DNA of 37,885 nucleotides from Emiliania huxleyi CCMP1516. Lineage: Eukaryota > Haptophyta > Isochrysidales > Noelaerhabdaceae. Below the pieces are notes generated by a model. The model was not told where the DNA came from. It was given only the letters and a program-made list of their open reading frames with translations, and did no database searches. The stretch is taken from NCBI RefSeq assembly GCF_000372725.1, contig NW_005195220.1, forward strand, positions 70,319 through 108,203. The letters are read 5' to 3'. The position numbers were made by a program, and so were the translations under genes. Shown here piece by piece: positions 8,514-17,001 of the stretch (position 1 is the stretch's first letter; every line of letters begins with the position of its first letter).

Positions 8514-10384
8514 ATGCCAGCAAGCTCAGCTCCCGATGCTTGCTCCACCTCCTCTCGCCGCGCCGGCCGAGGCGACTGGCGCATCCGCTCGCACCGGCGG
8601 CGTAGCGGCTGCACGCGAGGCCCAGGCCAAGCCGAGCACTCTCCGCAGCCCGAGCCAGTCGCGGTGACAGTCGAGCCCGGCCCAGCGCTCTCCTCGTGGT
8701 CGCCGCCTCTCGCCTCAGCTGACGACCTGCCCACGCCGCGCCTGAGTGCACGTCTCGGCGTGGTGACCATGTGCGCCGGTGCGCCTGCGTCTGCCGTCCG
8801 CTCGCACCTCGCCTACCACCGTGCCATCGGCTTCGAGCGTGTCTTTCTCTACCTCGACGACGCGTCAGACGAGTACTGGCAGTCGCTGGCTCTGCCCGAT
8901 GGTGGCGACGGCGTGGTGGTGACGCGCTGCGACGCCGCCTTTTGGGAACGCTTGCTCCGCACGAGTGCAATGGTGGCGCGGCGCAGCGAGCAGTCCGTCT
9001 TTGAGGACGCGGCGCGGTGGTGGGAGACGGAGGTGCAGAGCAGACAGTCGCTGTGCGTCGAGCACGCCGTCGTGCGTGCGAGCGCGGAGGGCCTCGACTG
9101 GCTGCTGCACATCGACATCGACGAGGCCTTCCTGCGGAGTGCCTTGGCTGAGGCGTGGGAACCTTCCATGAGCCTTCTCGGAACCTTCCTACAGGCCTTC
9201 CTGCCGTGCCGGCTGCACCCCGTCGACTTCTTCGGCTCCATGCCTGCCGCGACAGAGCAGGTCGCCTTCTCGAGCCTCGAGGAGTTCAACCTTCAGTCGC
9301 TCATCAGTCCATGCTTGTTGCCTCTGCAGGTCTTCTTCTCCAACCTCGAGGCGGCGCCCGAGGCGCTGCACGTGAGCGACTGGTTCCGCGAGGTTAGGGT
9401 TAGGGTTAGGGTTAGGGTTAGGGTCAGGGTTAGGGCTAGGGTTAGCTGCACGTGAGCGACTGGTCCCGCGAGGTGTCGCTCTTCAAGCTCAACGCCGCCC
9501 TCGTCGCCGACGCCTCCCCCGGAGGCGCCTCCCTCCCTCCCCTCCCTCCCTCCCCGGCCCTCTCCCACCTCCCGAGTGATGTGCAAGTCCGTGACTCGTC
9601 CATGGCCTGTCCTGCAGGCCCCTCCGCCCCGCCCTCCAGCGCCTCGCTCGACGCTCTCTGGCGCCGCGTCGCCGCCGCTCGCCGCAAGGCGCACGGCGGC
9701 GCGGCGCCGGCCTCGTACTTCATCGCCTACGTGTCTGGCAAGAGCGCGGTCCGCCTCCCGGGAAGGCGCGCGGAGGCGTGGCCGGTGCCATACGACGTAC
9801 ACAAGTTCCTCGTCCCGGACGGGACAGGGTGGCGCGCCCCGCTGACGGTGGCGTGCGCGGCGCAGCTGGACGCGGCGGACGGGCCGACGGTCCTGCACTA
9901 CTGCAGCTGCGGGCTGGAGAACTGGAGGGAGAAGTACCGCCGCCTCGGCCGGTTTGGCGACCGCTGGTGGGGCCGCGTGCCGATTCGGATCCCAGCGCAC
10001 CTCCAGTCCCGCGACGTGCTGCTGGCGGAGGGAGGGGCGGAGGAGGGGAGGGCGGAGGAGGGGAGGGCGGAGGAGGGGAGGGCCGAGGCATACTACCGCG
10101 CGGCTGTCATGGGCAACACCGTCGGCGAGCATGCGTTGCTGAGGGCGCGCGGGCTGCTGCCTCGGGTCGAGTTTGTGCGCAGCGTGCTCTCTCGGCTGGT
10201 GGACCAGCCGCGAGAGAGACGAGGCCCGCCGCCAACCCAGCCCTCGGCCAGCGGGAGCGCGGCTGTCCCCTCGGCCGAGTCGATCTCCCTCGCGCACGAG
10301 GCCCTCCTCGCCCTCTTCAACAGCGGGCCGGGCGTCGCTCTCGGCTCGAGCGACCTCTTCGACGGCGGAGATCCGCTTCCTTGA
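8514..10384 (+). CDS. GT92/GT2-like glycosyltransferase
   Basis: Two exons, 8514-9392 and 9473-10384, giving 596 residues; the intron 9393-9472 is built of telomere-like repeats (separate entry). The start ATG at 8514 has a good GCCGCG context. GVVTMCAGAP-x-SAVRSHLAYHRAIGFERVFLYLDD at about residues 82-120 is the N-terminal hallmark of DUF23/GT92 and related GT-A enzymes; HIDIDEAF (about 201-208) is the DxD metal and sugar-nucleotide site. The second exon has the usual C-terminal signature: GKSAVR, an xxVHKF segment, and NWREKYRRLGRFGDRWWG before a SRD. A Gly/Glu/Arg minisatellite at 10030-10086 inserts about 19 residues. Role: transfer of a hexose to a glycan in the secretory pathway; no signal anchor is plain at the N-terminus. 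Donor and acceptor are unknown. Confidence 0.72.
9365..9474 (+). other. Telomeric-repeat intron flanked by 30-bp direct duplication
   Basis: Positions 9365-9394 and 9445-9474 are 30-bp direct copies with one mismatch (9385 T versus 9465 C). Between them are about eight units of TTAGGG with two variants (TCAGGG, CTAGGG). The block begins GAG|GTTAGGG and ends either GGGTTAG| (9445) or CGCGAG|GTG (9472). Splicing at 9393-9472 restores the undivided ancestral codons ...FRE|VSLF; the shorter choice, 9393-9445, also keeps frame and adds nine duplicated residues. Without splicing the frame stops at 9455. Confidence 0.8.
10026..10086 (+). repeat. Coding minisatellite (GGCGGAGGAGGGGA unit)
   Basis: Four 15-bp units inside the glycosyltransferase gene, coding the repeated EEGRA. 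Being 15 bp long, changes in copy number keep the frame. It lies after the conserved SRD motif, in what is probably a surface loop. Confidence 0.85.
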
Positions 10385-10432
10385 GCGCCCTGCCAGGGCA
10401 TGTCCACGACACGTCCACGGCACGTCCCTCAG

Positions 10433-12028
10433 GCGCGCTCGGCCTCTTGCCTCAAAGCCGCGCCGCGACGCTGCCAAAGGCGGCGGCGCGGTTCCTCACG
10501 AGGCTGCGGCTGCTCCTCTCCTCCTTTGAGCTGCCTCCGATCCTCTGCGCGCTCAAGCGGCTCGTCGCGCCGCGCGGCCGGCTCGAGGAGCTGGCAAAGG
10601 CAGCGGCGGCACGCGCAGTCCGCGCCCACGCCTCCCGTTGCAGCACGCTTGCACGACGTCTCCTCCTCCTCCTCCTCCCCCTCCCGCCGCCTCGCGGCCC
10701 CTCCCCACCATCCCGCCTCCCCGCCCCTCGCAGGTGGACGAGAACCGACTCGGCCAGCTCTCCACCCTCTACCTCGCCGCCCTCACCACGGACGGCATCC
10801 GCGCGCGGCGCATCGACCCGTCGCGCCTCGCTGCTCTGCGGGACCGCAAGATGGCGCACCCGCGCGCGAGCTGGGCGGCCGCGTTTGGGCTGCGGCTGCC
10901 TCGGCCCGGCCGGTGGCCCGCGCCGCGTGGGCGCGACGACGAGGGCAGCGAGGCGTCGCGACTCCTTGACGCCGTGCGAGCGGCAGGCGCCGCACCCCGA
11001 CCTTGCGCGCCCCCCTCCTCTCCCTCGCCCGCCAAGACCGCCCGCCTCTGCGCACCAGGCGGCTCCCTCGCTGCCCTCTCCCTCCACGACACCCTCGTGC
11101 TGCTGTGCCCGCTGCTGCGGCGGGTGCGGACCGCCACCAGCCCCAGCCGGGCTCACCAGCCTCCTCGCTTGCCTCGTACAGGCAGCGCCTCGTGTACGGT
11201 GCCCCCTCCAACCCGCTCATGGCGCGCGGCTGGGCCTCCCCGTTCGCCTGGTTCGTCCGGTCGACGGTGCACTTTGCCCTCGCCCCCACGCGCGAGGCGG
11301 TCGACGCCCTGGCGACCTACCTTCAGCGGCGGCAGCGGCAGATCCAGCGAGGCCGAGATGGGCCGCTCCGGCCGGCGCGGGCTCCGAGGGCGGCTTGCGG
11401 CGCGCGCGGCGCGCGGATCCCGCTGAGAGTGCCTCCCCCCGCGCCTCTAGGTGGTGGAGGTGGGCGCAGGCTCGGGCCACCTCGCCCGCTTGCTCAACGC
11501 GACCGGCCGCCTCTCGCCGCCGCTCGTCGCGACCGAGCCCTTCCCGGAGGGGTACGCACAGTCGGAGGAGGCCCTCTTCGGCCCCGGCTTTGGCGACGGT
11601 CTCGGCGGCGTCGAGGCGATGCGCGACGGCGAGGCGATCGCGAGGCACCGCCCGGCGCTCGTCCTCTGCGCCTTCATGACGGCCGGCGAGGACTGGACCC
11701 CCGCGTGGCGCGCAGCGGGCGTGGACGAGTACGTGCTGATTGGCGACCTCGGCCACGGCAAAGGCGTGTACTCGCTCAACGGGGACCACGGCGGATACGA
11801 GCGTGTGCTGCTGGAGGAGGGTCGCCCCCCCTTGCCCCACCATGTTGTGTGTGTGGAGACGTTGACCTTACCTTACCTTAGGAGGTGTCGGCGGAGCTGT
11901 TGGAGGCAGGCCAGGCGGCGCTCGAGGGCACCCCATGCGAGGGTGCGGGCTACTTGGTCGCGGTGGCGTTCCGGAAAAAAGGTTCGAGATGTGGTGTAGA
12001 GAGAGAAGTGTACCGCGGAATACTTTGA
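10433..12028 (+). CDS. Multi-exon SAM-dependent methyltransferase-like protein (5' end unresolved)
   Basis: Proposed exons: about 10433-10617, 10734-11123, 11186 to about 11340-11400, 11451-11820 and 11885-12028. Introns 10618-10733, 11124-11185 and 11821-11884 are GT-AG and keep frame. The one ending at 11450 (GCGCCTCTAG) has no GT donor in reach, so a GC donor between 11341 and 11410 is likely. Exon 4 opens with VVEVGAGSGHLARLL, a clear methyltransferase motif I (E-x-GxGxG), and later VLCAFM and YVLIGDLG fit the middle strands of the fold. The last exon encodes EVSAELLEAGQAALEG... and ends at the TGA at 12026-12028. No ATG is found in the first exon's frame, so the start lies in an unseen exon, or this is the 3' part of a fusion with the glycosyltransferase just upstream. 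Substrate unknown. Confidence 0.6.
11821..11884 (+). mobile_element. Introner-like element forming an intron, copy 2
   Basis: A 64-bp copy of the dispersed element inserted between GAGGAG and GTGTCG of the methyltransferase-like gene. It begins GTCGCCCCCCCTTGCCCCAC, has the TGTGTGTGTGGAGA core, and ends TTACCTTACCTTAG followed by GAG. The GGAG before it is repeated after it, as expected for a target-site duplication, and removal of 11821-11884 restores an uninterrupted frame (LLEE|VSAELLEAG). A splice ending at 11881 also keeps frame with one extra Glu. Confidence 0.8.
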
Positions 12029-12659
12029 ACGTTTCGTATTTTCCCAATCGGCGATACACCGTATGTCGTTCTAGGTAAGGTAAGCGTAAGGTAAAGTAAG
12101 GTAAAACCGTACTCTAGGGGACCCCCGGGGCCTAGGCTTGAGCACTTGAGCACTGGATAGGGTCGATTCCGCATGGTACGGGCCTAGGCTTAAAAGGGTG
12201 GGCCCTGGGGCGCCTACGGCTTAAACGGCTCGTTAAAGCTTGCCATGGCAAGTTTTAAGAGCTGCTGGGCCGCCAATTCCTTAAATGGTCTTAAACGCTT
12301 AAACGGTGCGGGAGAGCTCCCGAGGTCGATGGTCCGGGAGGCTCCCGGTAGACACGCCGGAGGCCGGGAAGCTGGCTACAGTCAGCTAGCACGCGTCCCC
12401 TATGCGAGTATGGCTCCTGCCAGTGCACCAGACTCACAGGTGTGTCTTCAGAGGCGGGTTTGTGCCTAATAACGGCAGTATTGGAGAAAATGGCGCGGAA
12501 CCCAGCGACGCGTGCCGGCGAGGCCGATTTTCTTAAACGGTCTTAAAAGAGGGGCCCCCCGTGCCTGCAATCTCTTAAATGGCAAGTTAAGCCCCCAAAC
12601 CTCCTCGTTTCTTAAAAGGTCTTAAAAACATCCGGCCCTCAGAACCCTAGGAGTCCCCT
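12029..12659. other. Non-coding region rich in CTTAAA motifs
   Basis: Holds a lone GGTAA tandem run at 12074-12106 (tail of the introner-like element without its body), two CCTAGGCTT copies near 12131 and 12182, and about ten CTTAAA sites, many in the form TCTTAAANGG(T), between 12189 and 12630. CCGGGAGGCTCCCGG-type short palindromes occur near 12335. No coding frame looks real. Confidence 0.5.
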
Positions 12660-12797
12660 AAGGTATTTACGTCTCCACACACACAAAGTGGTGGGGCAAG
12701 GGGGGGCGAGACCCTCGCATCTCCACCGACGCCCGGACACGGGCAGCAGCCCCACGGCATTCAAAGTGCAAGCACCGGCCCGGTGCCGTGGGTGAGC
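12660..12797 (-). mobile_element. Introner-like dispersed element, copy 3 with extended flank
   Basis: Shares the CTCCACACACACAAAGTGGT core, G-rich run and CGCATCTCCACC with the other copies, and continues with CCCCACGGCATTCAAAGTGC and a GGGTGAGC end. The copy at 19501-19640 has the same extension in the opposite orientation, so the full element may be about 140 bp, with the 64-bp intron at 11821 a shorter form. Confidence 0.7.
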
Positions 12798-13004
12798 AAC
12801 CTGCACCCCACTCCCTCCTTCCCAGACACAACCCGCACACAACCCCCACAGCGTGGACGTCTACGTGTTCAGAAACACCAAGCAGCGAGGCGAGGGTGAA
12901 GGGGTAAGGGGCTGTGTGGGGCAGAATCTCCATCTGACTACTCCATCTAGCCTGGGGGGTCGGAGGAAGGGGGGGCAGAAGGGGTAAGATATGGGTGAGG
13001 CCAG
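12798..13004. other. Short non-coding spacer
   Basis: Nothing recognised. It holds GGGGTAAG near 12900 and again near 12980, and lies downstream of the minus-strand relic that ends at 13005. Confidence 0.3.
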
Positions 13005-13692
13005 CTAGTCGGACACCCTCCCGTCGTCGGAATACTCCTCGGAGCGGTCGGTGTCCTCGTCGTCGTCCTCGGTCTGCATCGCCTCGCCAGCCGTGAACCT
13101 GAACACGGCACGTCGGCCGGCGCCGAGGCGCCGGCGGCCGTCATCACTCATCAGGTGCATGACCAGCTGCGGTTGCGGCATGCCGTATCAATCTTGCCGC
13201 GCCCGGCCAGCTCGTTCGCGAGCCAGTCCGGGGCGACCGTCGTCGTCGTCGCCACGGTCCCCTGGGGAACTGTGGCGTACACCTTGCTGGGGCCGCGTCG
13301 ATACTCGTCGTCCCTCTCCGGGGGCAGCGAGTATTCGACCCCAATGTTGGACCCGGCCTGGCTGCGCGCCTGCTGTGCTCCTTTTTCTTCGGCGCGGTGC
13401 TCCTTTTTCCAGGCGCGGTGCGCTCGACGTACGAGCGCTCCGCCGCCTGCACCGACTCGCGGTCGCCCGCGGCCTTCTCGTGCTTCAGGTCGATCTCGAT
13501 GGTCGCGTAGCCAGTCCTTATCAGCCTGACCTGCGACGCACCTGTGATCCTTGCGACCATCACCACGTCCTCCAGTTGCACGCGATCGGAGCGATTCCAG
13601 GGTCCGCTGCGCATCCCGGCGGCACGACGGTGGCCGGCGCTTGCGCGCCAGCCCCGTCCGCCGCCGGTTCCGAGACGAACATTGAGCACCAT
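13005..13692 (-). pseudogene. Frame-disrupted coding relic, unknown family
   Basis: Three successive minus-strand frames each look like protein. From an ATG at 13692: MVLNVRLGTGG... through DVVMVARITGASQVRLI and IEIDLKHEKAAGDRESVQAAERSYVERTA. A shift near 13400 leads to KKEHRAEEKGAQQARSQAG and PSKVYATVPQGTVATTTTVAPDWLANELAGRGK. A second shift near 13185 leads to MPQPQLVMHLMSDDGRR and an acidic tail (TEDDDEDTDRSEEYSDD) ending at the TAG at 13005-13007. Neither change has a clear intron, so two frameshifts (real decay or base errors) fit best. I do not recognise the protein; the charged middle and acidic end suggest a nuclear or structural role, but that is a guess. Confidence 0.45.
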
Positions 13693-13974
13693 CGGGGCCC
13701 TGAGGGGTCTGACCCTTCGTCTTACTCTGTTGATATGACAACACTTGTCCACGGCTCTACTCGCTGGAGCCGAGCAGGAGGGCCTGGCGCACAACACCTG
13801 TGCGCAACGCGCAGGGTCCGCACACCCACACCCCGCGTACCTTACGAACGGGTCTTCCTTCTGCTTACCATGTATAAAGGAACTCAGCAGCACACATTTT
13901 CTGTGTGGCTCGTGTGTGACGCTCTCCTCGGTTCACGATTGATGAATCTCGCCTCGACCACAACACAAACCTTG

Positions 13975-16644
13975 CTAGCGTCCTGGATGCGCCTCTCGCC
14001 ACTCTCGGATCATCCGGCGCAGCATGTGGTGCGGGGAGAGGCCCATGTGCTCAAGCTCGCCGCCAGTCATCGGGCTCGTCGACTTGGTCGCGAGCCAGCG
14101 CTCGATCGCCGTCCGCTCGTAAGCATGCCCGTCCGCCGCCATCACCGGGTCGCTCATTATCTCGGTTGTGATCGGGCAGATGAAGTCGGCCGGCGGCTCC
14201 TCCTCCTCCACCGAAAGCGGCCCCTCTGCAGCCAAAGAGGACGGCACTTGCTCGTCGGGCTCCCGCCTCTCCTCCTCCAGCCTCGCGCTCTCCTCTAGCG
14301 CCGCCGCCAACTCCGCCTCCTCCGCCGCCGCCAGCGGTGCCTCATCCTCCGGTTCCCGCGATGGCCCAGCGCCGCCCCCGCCACCCTTCCCCTTCTTCTT
14401 CTTCTTTCCCTTCTTGCTCTCCTTGCTCTCCTTCTCCGCCTCCTCCTCCGCCAGCAGCGCCTCGGCATGCCGCGCCGCCTCCGCCTCTGCCGCCGCACTC
14501 TCCACCTCCCTCGCCGCTGCTTGCGCTGCCGCGTGCTCCTCGAGGGCGCGCACGCACTCGCTGTGGCCCCTCTCTTCGGCCATCTGAAGCGCCGTCGTGC
14601 CGCTCGCATTGCACGCCGTCGTAAGCAGGACAGCATCGGCGCCCGCTCGCATCAGGCGGAGCACGGTTGTGGGGTGGCCGTTGCCGGCAGCGAGCATCAG
14701 CGCGGTGACGCCGATGCTGTCCTGCACGTTGCTCTCAGCGCCGCGCTGCAGCAGGATCTCGACCACCCGCTCGTGGCCGTTGCCGGCAGCGAGCATCAGC
14801 GCGGTGACGCCGTTGCTGTTCTGCACGTTGCTCTCAGCGCCGCGCTGCAGCAGCAACTCGACCACCCGCTCGTGGCCGTTGGAGGCGGCGATAACCAGCG
14901 CGGTGTCGCCATTGCTGTTCTGCTTGTCGACCTCCGCGCCGCACCGATGCAGCAACTCGACCACCCGCTTGTGTCCGTAGCGCGCGGCGAGCATCAGCGC
15001 GGCCCAGCCGTCGCTATCCTGCAGGTTGACCTCAGCCTCGCGCTGGAGCAGCAGCTCGACCATCCGCTCGTGGCCGAAGCTGGCGGCGAGCATCAGCGCG
15101 GTGGCGCCGACGCTGTTCTGCAGGTTGATCTCTGCGCCGCGCTCGAACAACACGTCGATCACCCGCTCGTGGCCGTTGAGGGCGGCGTGAATCAGCGCGG
15201 TGGCGCCGGCGCTGCTCTGCATGTCGACCTCAGCGCCACGCTGGAGCAGCAGCTCGACCACCCGCTCGTGGCCGTTGAGGGCGGCGTGAATCAGCGCGGT
15301 GCGGCCGTCGCTCTTCTGCAGGTTCACCTCAGCGCCGCGCTGAAGCAGCAGCTCGACCGCCCGCTCGTGGCCCTCCTGGGCGGCGAGCATCAGCGCGGTG
15401 ACGCCGCTCACATCGCGTAGCATGCAAGTCGCATTGACCCACCCGCCGCTTTCGAGCCACGCCAACAGCGCCGCCTCGTCGCCGTCGAGAGCTGCTGCCA
15501 CCGCTTCGTTGGGAAGGGTGCCCAGGGAAGAGGCCGCCTCGACCGAGGAAGCGCCGCCCGCGCCGCTCTCCGCCTCGCGCTGGCTCGCAATCACCTCCGC
15601 GACGTGCTGCCGGAAGGCCTCGACGCACGCGGCGTGGCCCTGCTCCTTGGCCAGCTGTAGCGCGGACTTGCCGTCTGCAGCGCGCAGCTTTGTATCCGCG
15701 CCCGCCCGCAGCAGGCGGAGCACGATGGCTGGGTGGCCTGTTGCGGCGGCGCGCATCAGCGCGGTCCAGCCGTAGCTGTTCTGCAGGTTGGCATCCGCAC
15801 CGCGCTGAAGCAGCAAGTCAACCACCCGCTCGTGGCCGTTGAAGGCGGCGGCCATCAGCGTGGTGTCGCCATTGCTGTTCTGCTGGTTGATCTCCGCGTC
15901 GCGCTGAAGTAACAGCTCGACCGCCCGCTCGTGGCCGTTGAGAGTAGCGCCCATCAGCGCGGTGTCACCGTAGCTGCTCTGCTTGTTGATCTCCGCGCCG
16001 CGCTGCAGCAGCAGCTCGACCACCCGCTCGTGGCCGTAGCTGGCGGCTTGCATCAGCGCGGTGACGCCGACGCTGTTCTGCAGGTTGATCTCCGCCCCGC
16101 GCTGAAGCAGCAGCTCGACCACCCGCTCGTGGCCGTTGCCAGCGGCGGTCATCAGCGCAGTGAGGCCGTTGCTGTCCTGCAGGTTGATATCCGCGCCATG
16201 CCGAATCAGCAGCTCGACCACCCGCTCGTGGCCGTAGCGGGCGGCGACCATCAGCGCGGTGCCTCCGTAGCTGTTCTGCAGGTTGGCATCCGCGCTGCGC
16301 TGTAGCAGCAGCTCGACCACTCGCACGTGCCCGTAGCGGGCGGTGAACATCAGCGCGGTGTCACCGTAGCTGTTCTGCTTGCCGATCTCCGCGCCGCGTT
16401 GAAGCAACAGCTCGACCACCCGCTCGTGGCCGCAGCGGGCGGCGAGCATCAGCGAGGTGACGCCGCTCACATCGTCTACCACGCAAGACGCATTGACCCG
16501 CCCGCCGCTGTCGATCCACGCCAGCAGCGCCGCCTCGTCGCCTTGGAGAGCCACGTCCATCGCCTCTTTGGGAAGATATCCCAGCGAGCTGGAAAAGCCG
16601 GCCGCTTCGGTGCCGGTCTCCGCCACGGTGTTTGCTAGCGCCAT
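13975..16644 (-). CDS. Ankyrin repeat and U-box protein (probable E3 ubiquitin ligase)
   Basis: Intronless, 889 residues from the ATG at 16644 (MALANTVAE). It has two copies of one module: a lead segment (SSLGYLPKEAMDVALQGDEA at about residue 17; the matching SSLGTLPNEAVAAALDGDEA at about 368) followed each time by nine ankyrin units, giving 18. Each unit follows TALM-x-AA-x-x-GHERVVELLLQRGAE, and the last two of each block are divergent. A charged, Lys/Gly-rich linker with coiled-coil character follows (about 700-815). Residues about 822-889 are a U-box: DFICPITTEIMSDPVMAADG, then HAYERTAIERWL and SPMTG, ending near the stop. U-boxes recruit E2 enzymes without zinc. The ankyrins are likely the substrate arm. 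Divergently arranged with the J-domain gene at 17002. Confidence 0.88.
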   Translation of the reverse strand: MALANTVAETGTEAAGFSSSLGYLPKEAMDVALQGDEAALLAWIDSGGRVNASCVVDDVSGVTSLMLAARCGHERVVELLLQRGAEIGKQNSYGDTALMFTARYGHVRVVELLLQRSADANLQNSYGGTALMVAARYGHERVVELLIRHGADINLQDSNGLTALMTAAGNGHERVVELLLQRGAEINLQNSVGVTALMQAASYGHERVVELLLQRGAEINKQSSYGDTALMGATLNGHERAVELLLQRDAEINQQNSNGDTTLMAAAFNGHERVVDLLLQRGADANLQNSYGWTALMRAAATGHPAIVLRLLRAGADTKLRAADGKSALQLAKEQGHAACVEAFRQHVAEVIASQREAESGAGGASSVEAASSLGTLPNEAVAAALDGDEAALLAWLESGGWVNATCMLRDVSGVTALMLAAQEGHERAVELLLQRGAEVNLQKSDGRTALIHAALNGHERVVELLLQRGAEVDMQSSAGATALIHAALNGHERVIDVLFERGAEINLQNSVGATALMLAASFGHERMVELLLQREAEVNLQDSDGWAALMLAARYGHKRVVELLHRCGAEVDKQNSNGDTALVIAASNGHERVVELLLQRGAESNVQNSNGVTALMLAAGNGHERVVEILLQRGAESNVQDSIGVTALMLAAGNGHPTTVLRLMRAGADAVLLTTACNASGTTALQMAEERGHSECVRALEEHAAAQAAAREVESAAAEAEAARHAEALLAEEEAEKESKESKKGKKKKKGKGGGGGAGPSREPEDEAPLAAAEEAELAAALEESARLEEERREPDEQVPSSLAAEGPLSVEEEEPPADFICPITTEIMSDPVMAADGHAYERTAIERWLATKSTSPMTGGELEHMGLSPHHMLRRMIREWREAHPGR

Positions 16645-17001
16645 ATGTGTCAAGTGTAAGAGTAACAGTTTTGTTCATCCAGGTTCGCTTCCTTCATGGA
16701 GAGAGGAGAGGTTGATCTATTGAAGGCCTCATGAAAGAAATGACACGAGGGAGCGCAGGTCCGTCTGAATGGGACCACGACTGGAGTACTATGCCGTTAA
16801 ATTCTTTTTCTAGCACGTGTCGAGCTAGACAGGTCGTATTTCAATTCTTTTTCTCCAGTCCGAGCCAGTCTGCTGTGATAGGGGCTTGGCTACTAAAATT
16901 CTTTTTCTAGCACGCGCCGACACCAGAACCGCCGACATTGCTCGCGCCCGCGGCCGTCTCGCTGCTCTTCTCCGCCTCGCTCGCGCTGGAGGGCGTCCGC
17001 C
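16645..17001. promoter_or_regulatory. Divergent promoter region with AATTCTTTTT / CAGTCTGCTG motifs
   Basis: Lies between divergent starts at 16644 (minus) and 17002 (plus). AATTCTTTTT occurs at 16800-16809, 16843-16852 and 16897-16906; GCCAGTCTGCTGTGA is at 16864-16878. The first and third AATTCTTTTT are both followed by CTAGCACG. The same set, with the same 33-bp distance from the start of the CAGTCTGCTG motif to the next AATTCTTTTT, recurs at 28974-29041 between another divergent pair. The last site is about 95 bp before the ATG at 17002. A promoter role is inferred from place and conservation only. Confidence 0.5.

Noticed and set aside
9575..9616. Additional 42-bp intron in the glycosyltransferase gene
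   Set aside because: The segment starts GTGATG and ends CTGCAG and is a multiple of three, but the frame is open through it, so sequence alone cannot decide.
9778..11679. A single 633-codon plus-strand protein
   Set aside because: It crosses several genes' frames; only a short part (about 10450-10617) looks real, and motif continuity requires splicing among three frames.
14467..16305. Plus-strand frames with repeated ALQQQLDHPLVAVAGG units
   Set aside because: They are the reverse complement of the ankyrin repeats of the U-box gene; periodicity follows from that gene.
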